DNA of 6,952 bases from Candidatus Omnitrophota bacterium (GTDB taxonomy: Bacteria > Omnitrophota > Omnitrophia > Omnitrophales > Danuiimicrobiaceae). Where the stretch lies: the NCBI GenBank assembly GCA_016206945.1, contig JACQQP010000130.1:1-6952 (forward strand), given 5' to 3'. The position numbers and the translations under genes are program-made. The notes beneath the pieces are model-generated. The model was not told the origin of the DNA. It ran no database searches and saw only the letters and a program-made list of their open reading frames with translations. The stretch's first letter is position 1. Every line of letters starts with the position of its first letter. Shown one piece after another: positions 1 through 6,257 of this stretch.

Positions 1-13
1 CCCCCCATCCCTG

Positions 14-153
14 CCTTCCCCCGTCCGCCACACAGCGGAGCAGTGCCGCAGAGCAGCTTATGCTGCTCTGGCAGGCAAAACGCGGCGAGATTCGTCCACA
101 AAGCGTTTTGGGACGGATTCCGCCAACGCTTTGTGGCGAACAAGGGGGGAAGG
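14..153. repeat. Palindromic intergenic element with short terminal inverted repeats, downstream of nuoH
   Basis: A 140-base stretch is bounded by a perfect 9-base inverted repeat, CCTTCCCCC at 14-22 and GGGGGAAGG at 145-153. Inside are two hairpins: AGAGCAGC (50-57) with GCTGCTCT (62-69) around a 4-base loop, and CCACAAAGCGTT (96-107) with AACGCTTTGTGG (125-136), extended by TTCG/CGAA after a one-base bulge. It shares CAGCGGAGCAG (33-43) and CGCTTTGTG (127-135) with the element at 6258-6424, so the two are probably related. It starts 9 bases after the nuoH stop codon. No T-run follows either hairpin on the minus strand, so it is not a typical intrinsic terminator, although it may slow RNA decay. 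The rest of 1-162 shows no credible gene. Confidence 0.6.
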
Positions 154-162
154 AGTTTGATT

Positions 163-1323
163 TTATTTATCTGCGTACGCATAACGATAGGTTCTTTTCT
201 TTGGCATCTCAGGCCGATTGGCCCAGTAAAGGACCATAATTGCAATTCCTAAGATGGAAATCGTGACCACATAATTTTTTGGAGTATCAAACTGTGTCCA
301 AATTCCAGCCACAAGGAGATTGACGAGCGTTAACGGAAGGAGAAATTTCCAGGCAAAACCCATGAGTTGATCTACTCTCAGTCTTGGAAAGGTTCCTCGA
401 AACCACATCATCACAAAAATAAGCGCATACGTTTTGATGAAGAACCAGGCCCAGCTTGGAAGCCAAGGGCCCTGCCAGCCGCCAAGGTACGCAGTGGCTA
501 CGATGGCTGAAATAGAAAAAGTATTCATGAATTCAGCCATATAAAACAGCGCAAATTTCATTCCACTATATTCGGTGTGAAAGCCGGCCACTATTTCTGA
601 TTCCCCTTCGGGAAGGTCGAAGGGCGTGCGATTGACTTCGGCCACGCCTGTAAGAAAAAAGATCAAGAACCCAACGATTCCCCACGGGGTAAAGACAAAC
701 CAGTTCCAGCCGCTTTGGGCTTCCACAATCGCGACGGTGGAAAAAGAACCTACGACAATCAGCACTGGAACGATGGACAGCACCATCGGGATTTCGTAGG
801 AGATCATTTGGGCCACCGATCTCATACCGCCCAAAAGCGAGAACTTGTTCCGCGATCCCCAGCTGGCCACAAAAATCCAAATCGTTGTGGTAGAGGAAAG
901 TGCTAAGAAAAATAGGATTCCGATGGAAAGGTCCACCGCAATCATTCCGCGTCCAAAGGGGATGACTGAAAAGATGAGGAGCGCGGGTATGACGATCACC
1001 ACAGGTGCTAGGAAATGCGCGAATTTGTCTGCGCCAGCGGGGACGATGTCTTCTTTGGTAAGCATTTTCACGCCATCTGCGATCGGCTGAAGAAGTCCCC
1101 AGAAGCCGACACGGTTTGGGCCGTAACGATTTTGAATTCGGCCAACAAGCTTACGTTCCATGAGAGTGAGATACATCATGGTGACGGGTCCAAATATGGC
1201 GATGGCCGTGACGCTGATTAAGATAGAAAGAAATACAATTGTCCAATCCGGAAGAAAAGCTTGAGCCCAATTAAGAATGAAGTGCTTTATAAGTACAAAT
1301 GTTTGATCGATGGTTTCTGCCAT
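163..1323 (-). CDS. nuoH: NADH-quinone oxidoreductase subunit H (NuoH, ND1 family)
   Basis: This is the membrane subunit of complex I that forms much of the quinone chamber and links the Q module to the proton-pumping arm. The 386 residues hold about nine hydrophobic segments (roughly 28-54, 103-123, 131-155, 180-200, 213-230, 256-282, 291-308, 326-343 and 350-368). Family signatures are ERKLVGRIQNRYGPNRVG at 56-73, the acidic quinone loop around 228-265 (AEVNRTPFDLPEGESE and HTEYSGMKFALF), and WFRGTFPRLRVDQLM at 307-321. At 386 residues it is longer than E. coli NuoH (about 325), with extra residues at the N-terminus and a final segment with a basic tail. The ATG follows directly on the TAA of the upstream DUF4139 gene and no clear Shine-Dalgarno is visible, which suggests translational coupling. 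nuoI, its usual follower, lies upstream of it here instead. Identification is certain; the exact start is less so. Confidence 0.97.
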   Translation of the reverse strand: MAETIDQTFVLIKHFILNWAQAFLPDWTIVFLSILISVTAIAIFGPVTMMYLTLMERKLVGRIQNRYGPNRVGFWGLLQPIADGVKMLTKEDIVPAGADKFAHFLAPVVIVIPALLIFSVIPFGRGMIAVDLSIGILFFLALSSTTTIWIFVASWGSRNKFSLLGGMRSVAQMISYEIPMVLSIVPVLIVVGSFSTVAIVEAQSGWNWFVFTPWGIVGFLIFFLTGVAEVNRTPFDLPEGESEIVAGFHTEYSGMKFALFYMAEFMNTFSISAIVATAYLGGWQGPWLPSWAWFFIKTYALIFVMMWFRGTFPRLRVDQLMGFAWKFLLPLTLVNLLVAGIWTQFDTPKNYVVTISILGIAIMVLYWANRPEMPKKRTYRYAYADK

Positions 1324-3033
1324 TTAAAGGCCGCTGATTTCGAAATCGACAGGATGTTTGACCAAATAGGATATTTTGATCTCCTGCTTCGCGCGAGGCG
1401 CAAGTTTTAGTTTCCACCGGTAAATGCCTGGTTTTTCTTGATCTTCCTCAGTAGGCTTTGGGTCAAAAACGACTTGCTCGATCTTAATTTCATCGTGCTG
1501 AGAGATGGGGGTTTGGTCGAAAAGTGTGATTTCCGATTCTGAGGTGCGAAAGTTTTCAATCTTGGTAAGGTATTCATATTGAATGGTCTTGATACGCCCG
1601 TGAAGTCCGGGAAGCACGCTCACATCCACTTTTGCTTTTAATTCCTTGCGTTCTACTTTAATTCGTTCGTCAATTCCTAAAAATAAGTCAAACTCCTCAG
1701 CGGGACCTACATTCTTAAGAAAGGAACTCCCTACGTAAGATCCGTCCAGAAAGATTTGAACCTTGCCTCTAGGAAGCAGTCCTTCCGAACTATTTTTTAC
1801 CTTCGCCCGTAGGTATGCGTAGGGAGCAAGCCGCGGGCTTATTTCAAAGGCGAGTGCCGCTTGCAAAGCATGGCTGGTAATTGCAACCTTTTTGGGCTGC
1901 CAGTCTGAATTCACGGTTTCTGATTTTGGAAGCGTGAAAAAAAGAGCCGGGCCTTTTGCCTCAACCGTCGCCTTGGCAATTTCCGCCTCAACGGGTGCTG
2001 CGGTAGACGGCGCCATCATCGTGTTCAAAGCTGCTTCCCGGAGCGCCTGGCGTTTCATCCCGGACTTTTCTTCTATGCTTAGGCTTGCAGCTTTTGCCTG
2101 GAAATAGGCAGGTTCCCATTTTTTTAAAAACCAAGGTTCTATTTCGGGCATTCGGCCGGCGATACTAGGTTTTGCCGTTGAAAGATGAAGCGTCACATCC
2201 TGCCAATCTTCCCCTGTGTTTTGTTTGACGAGACCATACGCCGTAAGCTCGATCTCCGTTCCTTCGGAATGGGCACGGGCTTCGTAGAGAGGTTCCCAAG
2301 TAGCGCCCAGCAGCCGGTAGGAAACCTCAAGCGTAAACGACCCTGCCTCTTCAGCTTCCAGGTCGACCAAGATTGCGGTTTCAGCTTTTCTCCAGCCGCC
2401 TGAAAGTTCATTCCATTCGCGGTTTAAGCGATCCATTTGTTCGCCAAGGTCGCGGAGTTCGATATCCGCTTTTTCATTTTCTAGATAGACGGATGAAAGT
2501 TCCCGGTCGAGCAGGTTTAAAAGCTCGGCAACATCAGCTATCGATGGATGTTGGGTCACAATCTCCTTTCCGATTTGTTCTGTTGACGCGGCTTTAATTG
2601 AGGCGAGAAACTCTCGTTTCTCGTTCAATACGGCCTTCCGGTCCTTAAGTGCTTGCTCGCGGTCCTTAAGCTTTTTCAGCTCCTCTGCAATTTCTCTAAT
2701 GCGGGCGGGTTGCGGAACCTCAAGCTGAGTCGTGACCAGCCTTGCTCCGAATAATGTTACTTTGGCCTCACCCTTTCCTTTAGCAGCGAGGGAGTCTTCT
2801 TCAAGGGTAGGCGGCAGGGAACCGATTCTTACTTCATGCATCCCTTTCGCTAGATCAAGCTGAACGCGGCGTGTTACGAGCGCGCGATCTGGAAAGACAG
2901 TGACATCCGCAATTTTTGAAGGTGCTTCTAGGGTTTCAGCCAGAAGTTTCCCCGAGAAAAAATCACTGCTTACGACAAAGGTCATGACACCAATGATAAA
3001 AATCCGGTAAAAAGTAAACCGAGTTTTAATCAT
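1324..3033 (-). CDS. Exported DUF4140/DUF4139 (mucoidy inhibitor MuiA-like) coiled-coil protein inside the nuo operon
   Basis: The 569-residue protein begins with a basic then hydrophobic segment (about 5-32) ending LLA-ET, which looks like a signal peptide or N-terminal anchor, so it is probably periplasmic. Residues about 40-110 fit DUF4140 (IADVTVFPDRALVTRR near 41-56). Residues about 110-147 and 165-215 are charged and heptad-like, suggesting coiled coil. Residues about 220-566 fit DUF4139: SYRLLGATWEPLYEAR (238-253), NTGEDWQDVTLHLSTAKP (272-289) and EITLFDQTPIS (501-511). The family has no settled biochemical role, although some relatives are annotated as mucoidy inhibitor A, and it is not a known complex I subunit. 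A strong GGAGGA lies 6 bases before the ATG. The gene is 41 bases after nuoI, and its TAA touches the nuoH ATG, so it is a true operon member. A role in complex I assembly is only a guess from position. Family call is confident from motifs, function unknown. Confidence 0.85.
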   Translation of the reverse strand: MIKTRFTFYRIFIIGVMTFVVSSDFFSGKLLAETLEAPSKIADVTVFPDRALVTRRVQLDLAKGMHEVRIGSLPPTLEEDSLAAKGKGEAKVTLFGARLVTTQLEVPQPARIREIAEELKKLKDREQALKDRKAVLNEKREFLASIKAASTEQIGKEIVTQHPSIADVAELLNLLDRELSSVYLENEKADIELRDLGEQMDRLNREWNELSGGWRKAETAILVDLEAEEAGSFTLEVSYRLLGATWEPLYEARAHSEGTEIELTAYGLVKQNTGEDWQDVTLHLSTAKPSIAGRMPEIEPWFLKKWEPAYFQAKAASLSIEEKSGMKRQALREAALNTMMAPSTAAPVEAEIAKATVEAKGPALFFTLPKSETVNSDWQPKKVAITSHALQAALAFEISPRLAPYAYLRAKVKNSSEGLLPRGKVQIFLDGSYVGSSFLKNVGPAEEFDLFLGIDERIKVERKELKAKVDVSVLPGLHGRIKTIQYEYLTKIENFRTSESEITLFDQTPISQHDEIKIEQVVFDPKPTEEDQEKPGIYRWKLKLAPRAKQEIKISYLVKHPVDFEISGL

Positions 3034-3039
3034 CTCTTG

Positions 3040-3045
3040 TCCTCC
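3040..3045 (-). promoter_or_regulatory. Strong ribosome binding site of the DUF4139 gene
   Basis: GGAGGA reads on the minus strand 6 bases before the ATG at 3033. It is the strongest Shine-Dalgarno match in the window, which fixes the start of the signal-peptide protein and suggests it is translated independently of nuoI, unlike nuoH downstream. Confidence 0.8.
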
Positions 3046-3057
3046 GAAGTTATTTCA

Positions 3058-3095
3058 GGGACAGGTCCACGTTCTTACTTTGTTGGACCTGTTCC
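3058..3095 (-). repeat. Hairpin spanning the nuoI stop codon
   Basis: GGGACAGGTCCA (3058-3069) is an inverted copy of TGGACCTGTTCC (3084-3095) with a single mismatch and a 14-base loop. The loop contains the nuoI stop codon (3075-3077), and the right arm encodes the last residues of NuoI (about PGTGPT). No T-run follows on the minus strand, so it is not a standard intrinsic terminator. It could modulate mRNA decay or coupling to the DUF4139 gene, or be a small dispersed repeat that has become part of the coding end. Confidence 0.6.
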
Positions 3096-3629
3096 TGGAT
3101 TTTGTGTTTGAGTTTCAGTTTGTGCCTTTGCCGTTTTCTCGCGCCGCTTGGCGTCAATTCTAGCGGCATCGGAAGGGCGAATTTTCGCAAAATATTCTGC
3201 CGATTTCAACAGATCTTCCTTATGGTAATTTAGGTCTTCAAAGCGGCCGAATTCAGCAAGCTCAAACTCGTGATCCATAAAAATGGCGTCAAAAGGGCAA
3301 ACTTCTTCGCAGATCCCGCAGTTCATGCAAATGGTAAAATCGATGTCGAATACCTTAGGTCTTTTGAGCGGCCTTCCCTGTTCGTCCTTATCGCGGACGA
3401 TCGTAATACATTTGGGCGGGCATTCTTTCGCGCAAATGTCGCAAGACACACAGCGGAGATCTTCTGGCTTGTCGTCGTAAATTAAAAAAGGAAAGTTTCG
3501 AAACCGTTCCTTTTCTGGAATTCGTTCTTCCGGATATTGAACTGTGGTAAGCCGTTCCTTAGTGAAATAACTAAGGATGAAATTCTTGAACGTGACCAAC
3601 ATTCCTTTGAGTACGCCTAGTCCGAACAT
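3075..3629 (-). CDS. nuoI: NADH-quinone oxidoreductase subunit I (NuoI), 2x[4Fe-4S] ferredoxin-type
   Basis: NuoI carries clusters N6a and N6b and relays electrons to N2 in NuoB within the Q module on the cytoplasmic face. The 184 residues show two CxxCxxCxxxCP motifs: Cys60, 63, 66, 70 and Cys101, 104, 107, 111. An extra Cys74 sits just after the first motif. The N-terminus (about 1-24) is a mildly amphipathic membrane-association helix. The C-terminal 30 residues are Lys/Thr/Gln-rich (KAQTETQTQNPGTGPTK) and look non-conserved; part is encoded by a hairpin over the stop codon. AGGAG lies 6 bases before the ATG. It follows nuoD after 169 bases of repeat and precedes the DUF4139 gene and nuoH. 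This is the reverse of the usual H-I order, and nuoE, F and G are missing between D and I. Identification is firm. Confidence 0.96.
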   Translation of the reverse strand: MFGLGVLKGMLVTFKNFILSYFTKERLTTVQYPEERIPEKERFRNFPFLIYDDKPEDLRCVSCDICAKECPPKCITIVRDKDEQGRPLKRPKVFDIDFTICMNCGICEEVCPFDAIFMDHEFELAEFGRFEDLNYHKEDLLKSAEYFAKIRPSDAARIDAKRREKTAKAQTETQTQNPGTGPTK

Positions 3630-3635
3630 GTAGCG

Positions 3636-3640
3636 CTCCT
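3636..3640 (-). promoter_or_regulatory. Ribosome binding site of nuoI
   Basis: AGGAG on the minus strand lies 6 bases before the ATG at 3629, next to the inner edge of the inverted repeat at 3655-3781. It gives nuoI its own initiation site despite the long gap from nuoD. Confidence 0.75.
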
Positions 3641-3654
3641 GGAGAGAACAGAAA

Positions 3655-3781
3655 ACAGAGTACAGAGTACAGAAACGAACTGAGCTGCGATTGTCGTTCG
3701 GGAATGATTATCCGCTTTTGGTCTTGGAATTTGCCAACTGTTTGTCATTTGTTTTTCTGGTTTCTGTACTCCGTTCTCTGT
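3655..3781. repeat. Tandem and inverted repeat in the nuoD-nuoI spacer
   Basis: The left arm (3655-3676) contains ACAGAGT in tandem. Its reverse complement recurs at 3760-3781 with two mismatches over 22 bases, and related GAGAACAG / CTCTGTACTCTG sequence extends on both sides. The 83 bases between the arms hold no obvious gene. A 61-codon TTG-started frame across this region reads through the repeat and is not credible. The pattern resembles dispersed intergenic repeats of uncultured bacteria. It occupies the place where nuoE, F and G usually stand. Confidence 0.65.
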
Positions 3782-3798
3782 ACTCTGTAATCTTTTTT

Positions 3799-4947
3799 TC
3801 AACGATCCACTTCCCCTAAGACGATATCAATACTGCCGAGGATAATAATTGCATCCGCTACTTTTTGCCCAAGGCACATGTCTTCCAAAACGGTTAAGTT
3901 GATAAAACTCGGCGCGCGAACATGATATCGGTAAGGTTTCATGGTTCCGTCGCTTACCAAATAAAATCCAAGCTCTCCTTTAGGCGCTTCAATTCGCCCG
4001 TATGCCTCCCCTTTGGGCGGTTTGAAATTTCGCGGCGATCGAGCGCCAACGCCACCTTCTTTTGTGATGAATTCGCCGTCGGGGATTTCTTTAATGGCTT
4101 GATCCAGAATGTTGATGCTTTCGCGCATTTCCAAGATGCGAATGTAGTAACGGTCGTACACATCGCCTTTCTCGCCGATCGGGACACGAAATTTGAAGCG
4201 GTTGTAAATCGAGTAACCGTCTACTTTCCTGACATCATAAGGAACGCCTGAAGCTCGAAGCATTGGGCCGGAAATGCCGGCGTTAATGGCGAGTTCCTTG
4301 GGCAGGACGCCGACATTCTGGCATCGCGCCATTAAAATTTCATTTTCAGAGAGAAGTTTTTCGAATTCATCTAAAAACTTTGGGTATTTATTGATGATTT
4401 GGCGGACGCGGGGGATAAAGTCACTGGTCACATCCACTTTCACGCCGCCAAAACGGAAGTAATTACACATCATGCGGCTTCCCGCTACGGCCTCGAAGAG
4501 GTCCAAAATCTTTTCGCGTTCTCGGAAAGCATACAGCACAGGCGTGAAAAATGCGCCGAGGTCGTTTAATAAGAAGCCAATTAATAAGGTGTGATTGACA
4601 AGACGCGTCAGTTCGGCCATGATCACGCGGATGTATTGCGCGCGCTCGGGAACTTGAAGACCCGCCAATTTTTCGACGGCAAGTGCGTAAGCGAAATTGT
4701 TGGTCATCGAACAGATGTAATCAAGCCTGTCCGTATAAGGCATGCTCCCAAGCCAGGACATATTTTCGGCAAGCTTTTCGTGATTCCGATGAAGGTATCC
4801 CATGACAGGTTTCAGTTTGAGAATTGTTTCGCCGTCTAATGTGACATTCATTCGAAACACCCCGTGCGTGCTCGGATGTTGCGGCCCGAGACTAACTTCA
4901 AGCGTCTGCGTTTCAAGTGCTGGCGTGTCTTTTAATGTGTATTCCAT
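3799..4947 (-). CDS. nuoD: NADH-quinone oxidoreductase subunit D (NuoD, 49 kDa subunit)
   Basis: NuoD is the 49 kDa Q-module subunit, related to the large subunit of NiFe hydrogenases, and it binds the quinone headgroup with NuoB. The 382 residues begin with the conserved GPQHPSTHGVFRMNV (21-35) and continue with GYLHRNHEKLAE (50-61) and YTDRLDY (71-77). His28 and Tyr77 correspond by motif to the quinone-site pair of the Thermus Nqo4 subunit. The C-terminus ends SIDIVLGEVDR, the normal complex I ending; the hydrogenase metal-binding cysteines are absent, as expected for a true NuoD rather than a hydrogenase. Length is normal for a stand-alone NuoD, so C and D are not fused. The ATG is preceded by only a weak GAGTGAG. 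It is separated from nuoC and nuoI by palindromic repeats. Confidence 0.97.
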   Translation of the reverse strand: MEYTLKDTPALETQTLEVSLGPQHPSTHGVFRMNVTLDGETILKLKPVMGYLHRNHEKLAENMSWLGSMPYTDRLDYICSMTNNFAYALAVEKLAGLQVPERAQYIRVIMAELTRLVNHTLLIGFLLNDLGAFFTPVLYAFREREKILDLFEAVAGSRMMCNYFRFGGVKVDVTSDFIPRVRQIINKYPKFLDEFEKLLSENEILMARCQNVGVLPKELAINAGISGPMLRASGVPYDVRKVDGYSIYNRFKFRVPIGEKGDVYDRYYIRILEMRESINILDQAIKEIPDGEFITKEGGVGARSPRNFKPPKGEAYGRIEAPKGELGFYLVSDGTMKPYRYHVRAPSFINLTVLEDMCLGQKVADAIIILGSIDIVLGEVDR

Positions 4948-4964
4948 AACTCACTCAGTAAATA

Positions 4965-5127
4965 GTAGAGAGTAGAAAGAAAAGAAAAAATTACAAATTC
5001 CAAATAACAAACAAATCCGAAATCCCAATGACCAAAAGGATCAATCTTCGGTCTTTTGTAATTTCGGTCATTGTGAGTTGTTTGTGGTTTGTTATTTGTG
5101 ATTTGGAATTTATGTTTTTCTCTCTAC
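4965..5127. repeat. Long AT-rich palindromic repeat in the nuoC-nuoD spacer
   Basis: A chain of matching arms makes an extended interrupted palindrome: GTAGAGAG (4965-4972) with CTCTCTAC (5120-5127), AAATTCCAAAT (4995-5005) with ATTTGGAATTT (5101-5111), CAAATAACAAAC (5001-5012) with GTTTGTTATTTG (5087-5098), CAATGACC (5026-5033) with GGTCATTG (5066-5073), and CAAAAG (5033-5038) with CTTTTG (5053-5058). Some arms overlap, so the pairing alternates among registers. It fills almost the whole 186-base gap. On the minus strand the stem is followed by a U-rich run (about 4977-4992), so it could act as a weak terminator or attenuator before nuoD. Confidence 0.7.
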
Positions 5128-5133
5128 TTTTGT

Positions 5134-5598
5134 TTAGAATTCTTTTTCAGGTCGATCCTGATCCTCTTGAACATAATCTTTTCTCATAGGATGATACTGA
5201 AATTCATCCCACATCAAGATCCGCCTTAAATCGGGGTGTCCTTCAAAATGAATCCCGACGAGGTCATAAGCTTCGCGTTCCTGAAATTCTGCGCTTCGCC
5301 AAAACGGCGTCACGGAAGGGACCAAACCTTTTTGGCGATCCGTTCGGACTTTGACCGCAAGCGGCCCTTCTTTTTTTTCAATGGAGTACAGATGATATAC
5401 GACTTCGAGATATTCTTTATAATCCACACCGGTTACCGAGGAAAGGTAATCCAATGAATATTCCGGATGGGTTCTCAGAAATTTGGCTACTTCAAGCCAA
5501 CGTTCTTTCGGAACTACCAAACTCGTTCCCTCAACGGTAACGGTTGCATCTGAGTAACAACTCTCAATGTCCTTTTTGATTTCCTCAAGTGTTTTCAT
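5134..5598 (-). CDS. nuoC: NADH-quinone oxidoreductase subunit C (NuoC, 30 kDa subunit)
   Basis: NuoC is the 30 kDa scaffold of the Q module and packs against NuoD; it has no cofactor. The short 154-residue protein carries the family signature QEREAYDLVGIHFEGH (about 106-121) followed by PDLRRILMWDEF (122-133) and HPMRKDY (136-142). The C-terminus is short, as in compact stand-alone NuoC. The start is one of two adjacent codons: ATG at 5598 (chosen) or GTG at 5601. A weak GGTAGG on the minus strand fits the GTG slightly better by spacing, but the choice changes the protein by only one residue. The start lies within 10 bases of the nuoB stop, implying coupling to nuoB. An ATG at 5603 meets TGA at once and is not used. 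Confidence 0.95.
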   Translation of the reverse strand: MKTLEEIKKDIESCYSDATVTVEGTSLVVPKERWLEVAKFLRTHPEYSLDYLSSVTGVDYKEYLEVVYHLYSIEKKEGPLAVKVRTDRQKGLVPSVTPFWRSAEFQEREAYDLVGIHFEGHPDLRRILMWDEFQYHPMRKDYVQEDQDRPEKEF

Positions 5599-5605
5599 CA
5601 CATGG

Positions 5606-6244
5606 TTAGCCTACCGTAATTTCTCGGTGTTGCTCGGGCGTAAACACCTCTGGATTGTAAGGAGGATTGAGTCCATTAGGCCCAAATTCTGGAACTGGGA
5701 ATTCGCGCTTGAGACCCTTTTGATACCACGCTGTTTTTTCAATTTCTTGGGAATCAATTTTCTGTTGAAGTTTCATGAGGCCGTGAAGGAGTGCCTCCGG
5801 CCGCGGCGGACAACCCGGCAAGTGAACGTCCACAGGAATGTAGCGATCGATTCCTTTCAGGACATTGTAACCATCTTTGAAGGGACCGCCTGAGATGGAG
5901 CAGGCGCCCATCGTAATGCAATATTTCGGTTCCGCCATTTGATTATAGAGTCGTACGACTTGTGGCGCCATTTTTTTGGTGACTGTTCCTGCAACAATCA
6001 TCAAATCAGCTTGTCTCGGTGAAGGACGGAAAAGCCCTGCACCGAATCGGTCGATGTCGTAACGGGCACAAGCGGTTGCGATCATCTCAATGGCACAGCA
6101 AGCAAGGCCAAACTGAAGCGGCCAGATCGAAGAACGTCTGCCCCAGTTGTAGAGGTCTTCTAAAGAGGAAACAAAAATACCTTTTTTCTGAAGCTCGCTT
6201 CTTAAACCTTCGTCAATTTGTGAGATATTGGTAGCTGTTCCCAT
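5606..6244 (-). CDS. nuoB: NADH-quinone oxidoreductase subunit B (NuoB, PSST), N2 cluster subunit
   Basis: NuoB holds the terminal [4Fe-4S] cluster N2, which passes electrons to quinone at the interface with NuoD. Starting at the ATG at 6244 gives 212 residues. The N2 ligands are visible: adjacent Cys49 and Cys50 in FGLACCAIEM, Cys115 in MGACSISGG and Cys145 in LPGCPPRPEA. AGGAAG lies 7 bases before this ATG. A longer frame opens at an in-frame ATG at 6262, adding MTGSGY, but that codon lies in the terminal repeat of the palindromic element and has no good ribosome site, so I reject it. The final 30 residues (from about REFPVPEFG) form a tail found in many bacterial NuoB proteins. nuoC starts within 10 bases of its stop. 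Identification is certain, the start well supported. Confidence 0.97.
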   Translation of the reverse strand: MGTATNISQIDEGLRSELQKKGIFVSSLEDLYNWGRRSSIWPLQFGLACCAIEMIATACARYDIDRFGAGLFRPSPRQADLMIVAGTVTKKMAPQVVRLYNQMAEPKYCITMGACSISGGPFKDGYNVLKGIDRYIPVDVHLPGCPPRPEALLHGLMKLQQKIDSQEIEKTAWYQKGLKREFPVPEFGPNGLNPPYNPEVFTPEQHREITVG

Positions 6245-6251
6245 ATACCCA

Positions 6252-6257
6252 CTTCCT
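6252..6257 (-). promoter_or_regulatory. Ribosome binding site that decides the nuoB start
   Basis: AGGAAG on the minus strand lies 7 bases before the ATG at 6244 and directly abuts the terminal repeat of the palindromic element (6258-6267). It favours 6244 over the upstream in-frame ATG at 6262. Confidence 0.75.

Noticed and set aside
14..153. Intrinsic terminator of the operon after nuoH
   Set aside because: The hairpins are strong but no T-run follows them on the minus strand, so I list a repeat rather than a terminator.
566..880. A 104-codon minus-strand frame inside nuoH
   Set aside because: It is an out-of-frame shadow of nuoH, with no ribosome site and a composition unlike a real protein.
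3617..3802. A 61-codon minus-strand frame starting at TTG across the nuoD-nuoI spacer
   Set aside because: It is made almost entirely of the inverted/tandem repeat, starts inside the nuoD stop region, overlaps the nuoI start and resembles no known protein.
3922..4251. A 109-codon plus-strand frame opposite nuoD
   Set aside because: It lies antisense to the conserved nuoD coding region and has no independent start signal or family resemblance.
3799..4947. NiFe-hydrogenase (group 4) large subunit instead of NuoD
   Set aside because: The metal-binding cysteine pairs are missing, the C-terminus ends in GEVDR as in NuoD, and nuoA, B, C and H surround it.
3655..5127. CRISPR array, suggested by the short repeated units in the spacers
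   Set aside because: The repeats are inverted or directly tandem with no regular unique spacers, and no cas genes are present.
5567..5893. A 108-codon plus-strand frame opposite nuoB and nuoC
   Set aside because: It is antisense to two well-conserved genes and shows no recognisable domain.
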